From Chitinophaga sp. XS-30 (GTDB lineage: Bacteria > Bacteroidota > Bacteroidia > Chitinophagales > Chitinophagaceae): a stretch of 64,000 nt of DNA. The position numbers and the translations under genes are program-made. Location of the stretch: assembly GCF_008086345.1 (NCBI RefSeq), contig NZ_CP043006.1, forward strand, positions 680,032 through 744,031. Reading direction: 5' to 3'. The notes beneath the pieces are model-generated. The model was given only the letters and a program-made list of their open reading frames with translations, searched no databases and was not told where the DNA came from. Shown piece by piece: positions 43,608-52,166 of the stretch. Each line of letters starts with the position of its first letter. The first letter of the stretch is position 1.

Positions 43608-44261
43608 ATGAAACGATCACTACCCTTTTTCCTGCTGTTCACTTTTATCAGCCTATGCTCCAGCGCCCAGGAAAGCTTCCGTAAACGGACATACCTGAAA
43701 GTCAATCCTACCACCATCATCAGCGCACTGGACATCTACCTGGAACAGGACCTTTCCGAAAAACTCAGCCTTGAGCTGGGGGTCAGCGGTATTTATACGG
43801 ATTACCCGGACTATGTTTTCCTCCGCCGGGTGGATGTGGGGCAGAAGAAGCCGGACCTCAGTACGGAACAGCTGGTGGAAGGGCGCGGGCTGGGCTTCAG
43901 GGTGGGCATGAAATGGTATATCGTCCGTTCGCAGGCTGCCTCCAGTGCCCGCGGCACCTATTTTGAACCGGTGCTGTTCTACAAGAAAGTGTTCTACCCC
44001 AAAGAAGATGTGACCTTTAATAACCAGGTCTTCCAGGAATCGGGCGACAAGAACGTTTATGGCATTCAGCTGCTGCTGGGCCGGCAAATAAGGAAAGAGA
44101 AGTTCGTGATCGATCCTTACATTGGCATTGGTGTGCGCAGCAAGATATATCGTTACACAAACTTCTCCTCCAGCGGTACGGCGGTGAACCGGGACCGCGG
44201 TGAACTGGTCAACGTACTGCCGAGCATTCACCTGGGTATCAAGATTGGATTAGGCCTTTAG
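43608..44261 (+). CDS. Exported outer membrane beta-barrel-like protein
   Basis: A 217-aa protein with a signal peptide (about 1-20, MKRSLPFFLLFTFISLCSSAQ shown to its first 20 residues as MKRSLPFFLLFTFISLCSSA). The mature part has alternating beta strands such as GLGFRVGMKWYIV and YGIQLLLGRQI, and ends with a glycine-rich strand (IHLGIKIGLGL). This resembles small Bacteroidota outer membrane proteins of the DUF3575-like kind. An upstream in-frame ATG at 43563 would add 15 residues before the signal peptide. The gene overlaps the convergent TonB receptor by 4 nt. Function unknown. Confidence 0.7.
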   Translation: MKRSLPFFLLFTFISLCSSAQESFRKRTYLKVNPTTIISALDIYLEQDLSEKLSLELGVSGIYTDYPDYVFLRRVDVGQKKPDLSTEQLVEGRGLGFRVGMKWYIVRSQAASSARGTYFEPVLFYKKVFYPKEDVTFNNQVFQESGDKNVYGIQLLLGRQIRKEKFVIDPYIGIGVRSKIYRYTNFSSSGTAVNRDRGELVNVLPSIHLGIKIGLGL

Positions 44262-46528
44262 GGTCTGGTGAACCGGACACCGAGAAAACCCCGGATGCCC
44301 TGGTTGGGCGCAAACACATAAGTCGGGTCAAATGTCAGCGCATGCGGATTTTCCGCCGTCTGCATCACAGAACCGTCCGGATTGTATTCCACCAGCTTGT
44401 CGAACGGATCATGCGAGCGGGCAATGGAATTCTTCGGCGGTGTAAAATTCAGCAGGTTCTTCACCCCACCATATATTTCCCATCCTTTTGCAAACTTTTT
44501 GGTCAGCTGGATGTTCTGGATGCTCCATACGGGAGACGCTCCGGGCCGGGGATCATGCTCGCCCAGCAAAGGCAGCAGCATGGGGCCGTATAAGTTACCG
44601 GTATAATCCAGGCTGATGCCCGGTTTGGTGAACGTATAGGAAACAGACCATGTGCCGGACACTCTCTCTGAAAGCATGGGCCGGGTTTTGAGGCTGTTCT
44701 CCTTATCATATACATCCACATAGGTAACCCCCGCAATCAGTTTCAGCGGGAAGTTGAACATCAGGTCCACATTCAGGCTGGCGCCCCGGGAGATCGCATG
44801 ACCATTCAGGTTCTCATAGACAATGGTATCCGGACTGCTGTAATCCGGGAAGATCTTGTTGGAAAAATAGGTGTAGAACGCTGTGGCATCCAGCCCGAGA
44901 AAAGCATTGTTCAGCGGTATCTTCTTCGTATAGTTCAGATTGACGTTCCAGCTGCGCTCCGGTTTCAGCTCCCCGTTCACCACTACGTCCCTCGCCCCGG
45001 TCAGCGCCGCATGATCTTCCGTAAAAATGGATACCACACGATACCCGGTACCTGCGTTCAGGCGCAGCACATTCCGGTAGTTGGGCGCCCATTTATAGGC
45101 CAGGCGCGGTGTAAGGATGTCGCCATGAACAGAGTTATAGTCATACCGCATGCCCATCAGCAGCGTATGCGAAGGCGCAAATTTGAATTCATCCTGGAAA
45201 AACACACCCGGCAGCAATGTGCGTTTGGGCGGATTCTGATTCTTGCCGGCTGTTGCGGCGGTATTATCATCATAATAGGTGTACCGGAAAGGAAGGCCCG
45301 CGAGCAGATTGTGTTTGCCAATTTCCTTATCCCAGGTAAGCTGCGCAAAGGCGATGGACTGCTGCGCCAGGAACCAGGTAGTGCCGTACACCGAATTCTG
45401 ATCGTGATAGTTGAATGATCCGTTCAGCATGAAATGCTCTTTTGTGGGCAGCTGATATTGACCGATCACTTCAACCCGGCTGGTGTAGATGCTTTCGCCA
45501 TAAACACTGTCCGTCCCCCGCCATTGTTTACCCCATTGCATTTCACCACCCCATCTGTCCTCATAAAAATACCTGGCGGCGATAGTTGCCACACGGTCAT
45601 GCCTGCGGGAAAAATTCCACTTATTGAATACGGAGATACGGTGCTGCAGGGTAACGTCCGTAAAGCCGTCGCCGTTCTTGTCGAATGGTTGCTGGTAATT
45701 ATAATAGTTCAGCCCCACCAGCCCCTGGGCCTTTTTACCGGCATTTACGCGGAGGCCGAGATCAACATTATATTCCTGCCAACTGGTAGCCATCACATCC
45801 GCCGTCAGCAGCGGTGCGGTGGATGGGGATTTGGTGATAATATTGATGAGGCCCGCCACAGCTTCCGAACCGTAAAGCGTGGAGGCCGGGCCTTTGACGA
45901 TCTCCACTCTTTCCACGAGGCTGTTGGGGATGCCGGACAAACCATATACGGTAGACAGGGCGCTGACGATGGGCATGCCATCTATCATCACCATAGTATA
46001 AGGGCCTTCCAGCCCGTTGATATGGATATCTCCGGTATTGCACACATTACAATTCAGCTGCGGCCTTACACCATTCACATTCTGCAGGGCATCAAAAATG
46101 CTGGGCGTGGGGTTCTTTTTAAAGAAGACCGGGGAATAGACCTCCACAGGCACGGGGCTTTCCATTTTGGAAACCGGCCGGAGCGTTCCGCTGACCACCA
46201 CTTCGTTCAGACTGGATGACGTAGCCAGCAGTCGGATAGTCGCTTCCGTGATGCCGGTTGACTTTACGAGAACAGATTGAAGATAGGGAACATAGCCCAC
46301 CGCACTCACCTGCAACTGATGTTTTCCCGGAGGAACATCCTTCAGGTCAAACTCTCCGGATTCATTGGTGACCATGCCCGTTTTCAGGTCCTTGAATCCA
46401 ACGCTGGCAAAAGGCACTGGTTTTCCGTCTGTTGTAACCGTGCCTTTCAGGCGGCCCTGGGCAAACAACAACCCCGGCTGCGCTATCATTAATATAATAC
46501 AGGTAAAACGTATAATTCCCTTGATCAT
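44258..46528 (-). CDS. TonB-dependent outer membrane receptor with N-terminal carboxypeptidase-regulatory domain
   Basis: A 756-aa receptor: signal peptide (about 1-23), a carboxypeptidase-D regulatory-like domain (about 25-105), a plug with CNVCNTGDIHINGLEG (about 157-172) and the VEIVKGPASTLYGSEAVAG motif, then the 22-strand barrel. The C-terminal residues GIRGFLGVRFTRP fit a barrel end. The plug CxxC may bind a metal. The neighbouring COG0523, MerC-like and Fur-family genes suggest metal uptake (zinc or another), but the ligand is inferred. A TCTAAA-type palindrome lies upstream. Confidence 0.88.
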   Translation of the reverse strand: MIKGIIRFTCIILMIAQPGLLFAQGRLKGTVTTDGKPVPFASVGFKDLKTGMVTNESGEFDLKDVPPGKHQLQVSAVGYVPYLQSVLVKSTGITEATIRLLATSSSLNEVVVSGTLRPVSKMESPVPVEVYSPVFFKKNPTPSIFDALQNVNGVRPQLNCNVCNTGDIHINGLEGPYTMVMIDGMPIVSALSTVYGLSGIPNSLVERVEIVKGPASTLYGSEAVAGLINIITKSPSTAPLLTADVMATSWQEYNVDLGLRVNAGKKAQGLVGLNYYNYQQPFDKNGDGFTDVTLQHRISVFNKWNFSRRHDRVATIAARYFYEDRWGGEMQWGKQWRGTDSVYGESIYTSRVEVIGQYQLPTKEHFMLNGSFNYHDQNSVYGTTWFLAQQSIAFAQLTWDKEIGKHNLLAGLPFRYTYYDDNTAATAGKNQNPPKRTLLPGVFFQDEFKFAPSHTLLMGMRYDYNSVHGDILTPRLAYKWAPNYRNVLRLNAGTGYRVVSIFTEDHAALTGARDVVVNGELKPERSWNVNLNYTKKIPLNNAFLGLDATAFYTYFSNKIFPDYSSPDTIVYENLNGHAISRGASLNVDLMFNFPLKLIAGVTYVDVYDKENSLKTRPMLSERVSGTWSVSYTFTKPGISLDYTGNLYGPMLLPLLGEHDPRPGASPVWSIQNIQLTKKFAKGWEIYGGVKNLLNFTPPKNSIARSHDPFDKLVEYNPDGSVMQTAENPHALTFDPTYVFAPNQGIRGFLGVRFTRP

Positions 46529-46545
46529 TTTTCCATTTTATAAGG

Positions 46546-46553
46546 CAAATTTA
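46546..46553 (-). promoter_or_regulatory. Bacteroidota -7 element for the TonB receptor (TAAATTTG)
   Basis: On the minus strand an exact TAnnTTTG match lies 17 nt before the ATG at 46528. The palindromes at 46574-46600 cover the region where the -33 element would be. Confidence 0.45.
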
Positions 46554-46573
46554 AAAATGAATTTGATATTCAT

Positions 46574-46600
46574 CTAAATTTATTTTTAGACTAATCTAAA
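46574..46600. promoter_or_regulatory. Candidate operator (TTTAGA-N4-TCTAAA)
   Basis: A perfect 6-4-6 palindrome (46585-46600) overlaps a second one, CTAAA-N6-TTTAG (46574-46589), upstream of the TonB receptor promoter. The half site resembles those of DtxR/MntR-type metalloregulators. This is a resemblance only; no such regulator gene is in the window. Confidence 0.4.
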
Positions 46601-47827
46601 TTACAGCATAGGGAACGGGTCGCTGAAATTGCTCCCTTTGGTCCAGTGGCTGATCTCCACATCATTACAAAGGCAGTCATTTAATTCTGCTGTGATCAGG
46701 TCTTTATCTATATCCTGGCCGATGATCACGATCTCGTTATAGCGGTCGGCAAATACGGGGTGCCAGCGTTGCTGTATAAGGTCGGATGTTGCGGTGTCGA
46801 TCTGCCAGTTTTGCCGGGGGATGGAGCACCACCACTGCCCTGCTTTGTCGGCCATCAAGGAGGGGCCGGCCTGGCTCCAGTTGATGGCAATGTCCGGCCG
46901 TGAGGCGATCCAGCAAAGCCCTTTGCTGCGGATCACGCCGGCGGGCCAGTTCGCCTGGATGTAGTTCCAGAAGCGTTCGGGGTGAAAGGGGGCGCGGCTG
47001 CGATATACAAAGGAACTGATACCGTATTCCTCCGTTTCCGGCACATGTTCCTTCTCCAGCTCTGCGATCCAGCCGGCACTTTGCGATGTTTTGTCGAAAT
47101 CGAAGCGCCCGGTATTGAGCACTTCGCTAAGCGGTATCTTTCCATGGGTTGATTCAATGATCCTTGCGTCTGCATTGAACTTGCGCATCACGGCTTTGAG
47201 CGCGTTCCGCTGTTCCGCCGTAACGAGGTCGCATTTATTGAGGATGATCACGTTGGCAAATTCGATCTGTTCGGTGAGCAGGTTCACAATGCTGCGGGTA
47301 TCCTGCTGATCGTCCGTCAATCCTGCATCCTGCAGGAGCTTGCGGCTGGAGTAATCCCGATGGAAGTTATAGGCATCCACGACGGTCACCAGTGTATCCA
47401 GCGTACTGAAAGCACCGAGGTCGATCCCCAGCTGGTCATCGCGGTAAGTGAAGGTCTGTGCAACCGGCAACGGCTCGGAGATACCACTGGACTCGATCAA
47501 CAGGTAGTCGAAACGCCCTTCGGCGGCGAGCCGCTGCACTTCCTGCAGCAGGTCTTCCCGCAGTGTACAGCAGATGCAGCCGTTGCTCATCTCCACCAGT
47601 TTCTCTTCTGTATGATGCAGTACATTTTCGTTCCGCACCAGCTGAGCGTCAATGTTCACTTCGCTCATATCATTTACGATAACGGCTACACGTAAATTTT
47701 CCTTGTTATGCAGGATGTGGTTGAGCAGGGTGGTTTTGCCTGCTCCCAGGAAACCGCTGAGCACGGTGACGGGGAGCTTGCGCACCGGCTGGCGCAACAT
47801 GTCCGGTGTGAGTTGGAAGGTGGTCAT
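46601..47827 (-). CDS. COG0523 (CobW/ZNG-like) GTPase
   Basis: A 408-aa G3E GTPase. Walker A is [16 protein letters not shown] (about 24-39), the metal-binding GCICC lies at about 83-87, and SSGISEP and NKCD follow. A CobW C-terminal domain fills the rest. COG0523 proteins with this motif deliver zinc or act under zinc shortage; some members serve cobalt. The downstream TonB receptor and nearby Fur-family gene favour zinc. It lies 72 nt before the receptor on the same strand. Confidence 0.9.
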   Translation of the reverse strand: MTTFQLTPDMLRQPVRKLPVTVLSGFLGAGKTTLLNHILHNKENLRVAVIVNDMSEVNIDAQLVRNENVLHHTEEKLVEMSNGCICCTLREDLLQEVQRLAAEGRFDYLLIESSGISEPLPVAQTFTYRDDQLGIDLGAFSTLDTLVTVVDAYNFHRDYSSRKLLQDAGLTDDQQDTRSIVNLLTEQIEFANVIILNKCDLVTAEQRNALKAVMRKFNADARIIESTHGKIPLSEVLNTGRFDFDKTSQSAGWIAELEKEHVPETEEYGISSFVYRSRAPFHPERFWNYIQANWPAGVIRSKGLCWIASRPDIAINWSQAGPSLMADKAGQWWCSIPRQNWQIDTATSDLIQQRWHPVFADRYNEIVIIGQDIDKDLITAELNDCLCNDVEISHWTKGSNFSDPFPML

Positions 47828-47927
47828 GGGAATGTTTTATGTGAGGAATTTGATGTGGATAGCGGCCTTTTTTGAGACCGGTGCACAGATATGCCTGCGC
47901 TACTAGTGTACAGGGCAGGCATGGCTG

Positions 47928-48347
47928 TCAATGCCGGTGAACCTCTCCCGGCTCCTCTGCACACACCTTGCAGTTCCGGCATTCCTTCAGGTTCAGCAAA
48001 TGCGCCCAGACGATCAGCGCAGCGCCTGCCGTGATCACAAACGGTTCCCAGGATTCCGGTGAGAGAAAATGACCTGCCAGCAGGCCACCATAACCTAAGG
48101 TGAACAATATCAGCGGACGGATATGGCGGTGCTGCCGATGATACCCCCGGAAAAGCGCCGTATATCCGACAAGAAAGGAAAAACCCAACAACACATATTC
48201 CAGCATTTCGTTCTCCAGCATCTCCAGCCCCAGCAGGGGAAGGGCGGTGATCACCAGCGGCAGCATCACGCAATGCACCGCACATACCAGGGAAGCGCCA
48301 ATACCCAGCGCATCAAGGTTCCATTTAGAGAAAAGATTCGTCCGCAT
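47928..48347 (-). CDS. MerC-like membrane protein
   Basis: A 139-aa protein with four membrane helices. ASLVCAVHCVMLPLVITALP near residue 18 is the MerC family signature (Cys-x3-His-Cys). The C-terminus has CRNCKVCAEE, a CxxCxxC metal motif, and ends in HRH. MerC proteins are known from mercury resistance, but Bacteroidota copies near zinc genes may handle other metals. I chose the ATG at 48347 (MRTNLFSKWN). The -7 element and a palindrome lie directly upstream. Confidence 0.8.
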   Translation of the reverse strand: MRTNLFSKWNLDALGIGASLVCAVHCVMLPLVITALPLLGLEMLENEMLEYVLLGFSFLVGYTALFRGYHRQHRHIRPLILFTLGYGGLLAGHFLSPESWEPFVITAGAALIVWAHLLNLKECRNCKVCAEEPGEVHRH

Positions 48348-48370
48348 ACAGTTCTGATTTTTGTGGGCAA

Positions 48371-48378
48371 CAAAATTA
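48371..48378 (-). promoter_or_regulatory. Bacteroidota -7 element for the MerC-like gene (TAATTTTG)
   Basis: On the minus strand an exact TAnnTTTG match lies 23 nt before the ATG at 48347. The palindrome at 48388-48402 begins 10 nt upstream of it, between the -7 and -33 positions. Confidence 0.5.
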
Positions 48379-48387
48379 TAACATTTT

Positions 48388-48402
48388 TGCATCATTGTTG
48401 CA
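48388..48402. promoter_or_regulatory. Candidate Fur-family operator 1 (7-1-7 palindrome)
   Basis: TGCATCA-T-TGTTGCA is a 7-1-7 palindrome with one mismatch. It matches the second site at 48470-48484. The position, inside the MerC-like promoter, suits repression. The Fur-family protein at 51721 is the obvious candidate regulator. Confidence 0.5.
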
Positions 48403-48469
48403 TTTTATGATAACTTTAAGAAAAAAATTCAGCGGGGATGGGTATCTTCACTCGTCAAGAGCACCAGAT

Positions 48470-48484
48470 TGCAACAATGTTGCC
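48470..48484. promoter_or_regulatory. Candidate Fur-family operator 2 (7-1-7 palindrome)
   Basis: TGCAACA-A-TGTTGCC is a 7-1-7 palindrome with one mismatch at the last base, 16 nt before the ABC ATPase ATG. It lies 82 nt from operator 1 in the same divergent gap, so both operons could be controlled together. Confidence 0.5.
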
Positions 48485-48500
48485 ATAAAGAAAGGAATAT

Positions 48501-49130
48501 ATGATATACACCAGGAACCTTGCTTACGCGCATCCCAACGGAAGGCTGCTGCAGTTTCCGGACATGGCATGTGCGGGAGGGCGCGTACTGCTCATCACGG
48601 GGCAGTCCGGCGCCGGAAAAACCACCCTGCTGCACCTGCTCGCCGGTTTGCTGAAGCCCGCTGGCGGAGAGATCAACATCGCCGGAACGGATATACCACC
48701 ACTCGCGACCGCGGCCATGGACAATTTCCGGGGCAGGCATATCGGCATCATCTACCAGCAGTCGCATTTTATAGCCTCCCTCACGGTAAAGGAAAATCTC
48801 CTTCTGCCCGCAGCGCTCTCTTCGAAAGACCATCCGCAGCAGCGGCTGGACGATCTTTCGGCAAAGCTGGGCATCGGCGGGCTCCTGCACAAAAAACCGG
48901 CACAACTGAGCCAGGGGGAGCAGCAGCGGGCTTCCATCGCAAGGGCGCTGATCACTTCCCCGCAACTGCTGCTGGCAGATGAGCCAACGGCCAGTCTGGA
49001 CGACGAAAACTGCATCGCAGTGGCCACCCTGCTGGCAGAGCAGGCGGAACAACAACAGGCCGCACTGCTGATCGTTACGCACGACAGCCGCCTGAAACAA
49101 GTTTTTGATCACCATATCGCGCTCTCATGA
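48501..49130 (+). CDS. ABC transporter ATPase (LolD/MacB-like)
   Basis: A 209-aa ABC ATPase. Walker A is [16 protein letters not shown] (about 33-48), the Q-loop is IIYQQSHF, the signature is LSQGEQQRASIARAL and Walker B is LLLADEPTASLDD. The family is the LolD/FtsE/MacB type that powers lipoprotein extraction or efflux rather than import. The stop overlaps the permease ATG by 4 nt. Operator 2 lies in its leader. Confidence 0.9.
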   Translation: MIYTRNLAYAHPNGRLLQFPDMACAGGRVLLITGQSGAGKTTLLHLLAGLLKPAGGEINIAGTDIPPLATAAMDNFRGRHIGIIYQQSHFIASLTVKENLLLPAALSSKDHPQQRLDDLSAKLGIGGLLHKKPAQLSQGEQQRASIARALITSPQLLLADEPTASLDDENCIAVATLLAEQAEQQQAALLIVTHDSRLKQVFDHHIALS

Positions 49131-50476
49131 TCTTTCGCATCGCTTTCAAGAACCTTTTACATAAACCGCTCTATGCCACATTATGCTGGCTGCTGCTGGC
49201 CTGCAGCACCGCAGTGCTCCTGATGCTGATCGCATTGAGCCGGCAAACAAAAGAACAACTGGAAAAACAGATAGACGGGGTGGACATGGTGCTTGGCGCC
49301 AAAGGCAGTCCCCTTCAACTTATCCTCTCCAGCGTATATCATCTGGATGCGCCGACGGGAAATATTTACCTGCAGGAAGCGCAGCGTTTCATGCAGCACC
49401 CGATGGTGGAATCCGCGATCCCTCTTTCACTGGGAGATTCTTACCAGGGCTTCCGCATCATCGGCACCACTACTGCCTATCTCGATAAATATAAAGTAAA
49501 GCCTGCTGCCGGGCGGGTTTTCTCCGCCCCGATGGAAACGGTGATCGGCGCCAAAGTGGCGGAGCGCAGCGGTCTCAAGACCGGCAGCACATTCGCCGGC
49601 ACCCACGGGCTGGCGGAAACCGGGCATGTACACGATGAGCACAGTTATGTGGTAACAGGGATACTGCCCCCCACGGGCCTTGCTATCGATCAGCTGATAC
49701 TGACACCGCTGGAAAGCGTGTGGGCCATGCATGAGCCGGCGGGGCACCACGGGGAGGAACATGAGGACGACGACGATCATACAAGCGACGGCAAAACAGC
49801 GCATTCGCATGACGCAAAAGAAGAAGACGGGCATGAACACGGAAGTACGGATGCCGCAAGATATCCGGCCGGCGAAAAACATGAAGCTGGCCGCAACGGT
49901 AATGGAGAAGCCGGCCCATCCTCCCCCGGCAAACAGATCACAGCCGTGCTCATCCGCTTCAGAAGCCCGCTGGCACAACTGCAATTCCCCAGGATGATCA
50001 ACGAGAATACCGCCATGCAAGCCGCCGTACCGGCGATCGAGGTGAACAGGCTGCAATCCCTGCTGGGTTCCGGCGCGGAAGTGCTGCGCATTCTCGGCTG
50101 GCTGTTGGCAGGCTTGGCAGCTTGCAGTATTTTTGTAATGCTGGTACAGGGCACACATGAACGCCGGTACGAACTGGCTTTGTTGCGCAGTATGGGCTGT
50201 GGAAGGGGCAGACTGCTGGGACTGGTGCTCTCGGAGGCCCTGATCCTGGCGCTGGCTGGCATCGCCGGCGGTTTTTTACTGGGCAGGCTCAGCCTGTGGG
50301 TGCTGCAGCAGGAACTGTTTAGCGGGTATCACCTCACCTTTTCAGGGTTATGGAAGGTCTCCGCAACAGAACTGATCACCGCCGCCGCTATCATGGCCGC
50401 CTGTTTGCTGGCCGCGTTATTCCCGGCGATCCGGGCATTCCGGCTGAACATCTCAAAAACATTGGCAAATGCTTAA
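49127..50476 (+). CDS. FtsX/MacB-type ABC permease with His-rich loop
   Basis: A 449-aa permease: one N-terminal helix (about 18-38), a periplasmic domain, and three helices at about 315-340, 365-390 and 415-440. In the periplasmic domain, residues 202-252 are very rich in His, Asp and Glu (HHGEEHEDDDDH, HSHDAKEEDGHEHG), a probable metal-binding loop. The ABC system may therefore export or sense a metal, or move a metal-binding lipoprotein. The stop overlaps the next gene's start by 8 nt, so the three genes form one operon. Confidence 0.88.
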   Translation: MIFRIAFKNLLHKPLYATLCWLLLACSTAVLLMLIALSRQTKEQLEKQIDGVDMVLGAKGSPLQLILSSVYHLDAPTGNIYLQEAQRFMQHPMVESAIPLSLGDSYQGFRIIGTTTAYLDKYKVKPAAGRVFSAPMETVIGAKVAERSGLKTGSTFAGTHGLAETGHVHDEHSYVVTGILPPTGLAIDQLILTPLESVWAMHEPAGHHGEEHEDDDDHTSDGKTAHSHDAKEEDGHEHGSTDAARYPAGEKHEAGRNGNGEAGPSSPGKQITAVLIRFRSPLAQLQFPRMINENTAMQAAVPAIEVNRLQSLLGSGAEVLRILGWLLAGLAACSIFVMLVQGTHERRYELALLRSMGCGRGRLLGLVLSEALILALAGIAGGFLLGRLSLWVLQQELFSGYHLTFSGLWKVSATELITAAAIMAACLLAALFPAIRAFRLNISKTLANA

Positions 50477-51038
50477 AACAGAAAAAATATTACTCGCCTG
50501 CGTGGCCTTCCTGCTGGTTTCCTGCTCAAATATCTCCCAATGGTGCAGGCATTCAGCAGCATCCGCAGGGTACCTTTCCCGATTCATCAGCCTTCGGCAA
50601 CAGGCAAATGACGATGCAACCCTGCCCGTATCCACTGTAAGTTATGCGGACACCACAACAAGGAATATAAGCTGGAAACAGTTGTCCGATGTTATTTTCG
50701 ACAGGAAATGGGATGAAAAACTGCAAATGCCGATGCTCTACCCTTCCTTCAGCCGCAACATCAAAGCGCTGAATGGCAAGAACATCGTGATCAGCGGTTA
50801 TGTCATCCCCCTGGACGTGAAGGACGGCATGTACGTACTGTCCGCCAATCCGAACAATTCCTGCTTCTTCTGCGGCGGCGCCGGGCCGGAAACCATTATG
50901 GCCCTGAAATTCAAATCGGGCAAACCCTCATTTCAAACAGACGATTTCGTGAAATTGAAAGGAAGGTTAAGGCTCAATGAGAAAAATATTTACGAATTAT
51001 ACTATAATCTCGATGATGCCGTGCTGGTAGGGAAATAA
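50469..51038 (+). CDS. DUF3299-like lipoprotein
   Basis: A 189-aa lipoprotein (signal and lipobox LLVSC near residue 19). The domain at about 65-189 resembles the DUF3299 family: NGKNIVISGYVIPLD, then SCFFCGGAGPETIM with a CxxC that could bind metal, then VKLKGRLRLNEKN. DUF3299-like genes next to LolD/MacB-like ABC pairs are found in zinc-regulated operons of gammaproteobacteria. The shared architecture, with the overlap to the permease, supports a joint function. Confidence 0.75.
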   Translation: MLKTEKILLACVAFLLVSCSNISQWCRHSAASAGYLSRFISLRQQANDDATLPVSTVSYADTTTRNISWKQLSDVIFDRKWDEKLQMPMLYPSFSRNIKALNGKNIVISGYVIPLDVKDGMYVLSANPNNSCFFCGGAGPETIMALKFKSGKPSFQTDDFVKLKGRLRLNEKNIYELYYNLDDAVLVGK

Positions 51039-51050
51039 CCCAAACTGTCC

Positions 51051-51058
51051 TACCTTTG
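51051..51058 (+). promoter_or_regulatory. Bacteroidota -7 element for the SCO-fur pair (TACCTTTG)
   Basis: An exact TAnnTTTG match 25 nt before the SCO ATG at 51083 suggests an internal or separate promoter for SCO and the Fur-family gene. Confidence 0.45.
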
Positions 51059-51082
51059 TGTATCCGATCAAGCGGAAATGAC

Positions 51083-51709
51083 ATGTCTAAAAAAGCGATC
51101 TTTTATATCATCTTCTTTGTACTGCTGAGCGCAGCATTCATGGGCTATTCCGGCCTCATGATCAAGGAAGATTCCGGGGAATTCTTCGGAAAGGAAAAAT
51201 TACCGGTACTGGGAACGCCCGGCCATACGGTACAGGGCTTTACTTTCCGGAACCAGGAAGGAAAGACCATCACCAAAGCGCATGTAAAAGGCAAGATCTA
51301 TGTTGCGGAGTATTTCTTTACGACCTGCACCAACATCTGCCCGGTGATGAACAGGAATATGGAAAAGGTCTTTGCCCGGTACAAATCCAATCCCAATTTT
51401 CTGATCCTCTCTCATACCTCCGATCCGGATTATGATTCCATTCCGGTATTGAAGGCTTATGCAGAAAAACATGGCGCGGACCCGGACAAATGGCATTTCC
51501 TGACCGGGGACAAGATACAGTTATACAAACTCGCCCGTGAAAGCTATCTCGTGGATGACGGCCATTATACAGGGCCTGACGATTTCGTGCATACCCAATG
51601 GTTTGCGCTGGTAGACGGTGAAGGCCAGGTACGCGGGCTGTACGAAGGCACAAAAGACAAGGATATTGACAAGCTGATCAAGGATATTGACCGGCTTATG
51701 CATGAATAA
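51083..51709 (+). CDS. SCO1/SenC-family thioredoxin-like protein (second copy)
   Basis: A 208-aa membrane-anchored protein: one N-terminal helix (about 5-25), then the SCO domain with the metal ligands TTCTNICPVM (CxxxC) and His in DFVHTQWF. It differs from the copy in the respiratory block. SCO proteins carry copper or act as thiol-disulfide reductants. Its place between a DUF3299-like lipoprotein and a Fur-family gene suggests a metal or redox role in that locus. I chose the ATG at 51083 (MSKKAIFY). Confidence 0.87.
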   Translation: MSKKAIFYIIFFVLLSAAFMGYSGLMIKEDSGEFFGKEKLPVLGTPGHTVQGFTFRNQEGKTITKAHVKGKIYVAEYFFTTCTNICPVMNRNMEKVFARYKSNPNFLILSHTSDPDYDSIPVLKAYAEKHGADPDKWHFLTGDKIQLYKLARESYLVDDGHYTGPDDFVHTQWFALVDGEGQVRGLYEGTKDKDIDKLIKDIDRLMHE

Positions 51710-51720
51710 ATCGATTCGCC

Positions 51721-52155
51721 ATGGCTGCAAATGCAAAACAAAAAGAACTCATCGTGCAGTTGTTGCGCTCCAGTAAACTCAGCATTACGGACACGCGTAT
51801 GAAGATCCTGGAGCTCTTTATGAAAAGCAACGGCGCGCTGGAACACGCTGACTTTGAGAAACTCAGCGGCAAATCATTCGACAGGGTAACGATCTACCGT
51901 ACACTGCAGACCTTCCTGGACAAAGGGATCGTACACAAAATACCGACTACCGATACGTCCGTACGTTACGCCATCTGTAAATCCGACTGCGGAGAGCATG
52001 AGCATCACGATCATCATGTTCACTTCCGCTGTGAGGAATGCGGCAGTACGCAGTGCCTGGATGAGACGGACATCCCGGTCATCCAGCTGCCGAAAGGATA
52101 CGCCGCACATAATGTGGAAGTGGTGGTCAGCGGCGTTTGCAAGGAATGTAAATAA
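51721..52155 (+). CDS. Fur-family metalloregulator (Zur-like)
   Basis: A 144-aa regulator. The winged helix covers about 1-85 (recognition helix SFDRVTIYRTLQTFLDKG). The metal-binding C-terminal domain has HHDHHVHFRCEECG and a final VCKEC, so a structural Cys4 zinc site and a His-rich regulatory site are present. The neighbours (COG0523 GTPase, MerC-like, TonB receptor) favour zinc sensing; Fur or PerR cannot be excluded. Two 7-1-7 palindromes in the divergent gap at 48388-48484 are candidate targets. It starts 11 nt after the SCO stop. Confidence 0.85.
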   Translation: MAANAKQKELIVQLLRSSKLSITDTRMKILELFMKSNGALEHADFEKLSGKSFDRVTIYRTLQTFLDKGIVHKIPTTDTSVRYAICKSDCGEHEHHDHHVHFRCEECGSTQCLDETDIPVIQLPKGYAAHNVEVVVSGVCKECK

Positions 52156-52166
52156 CCCGCTGTTTT

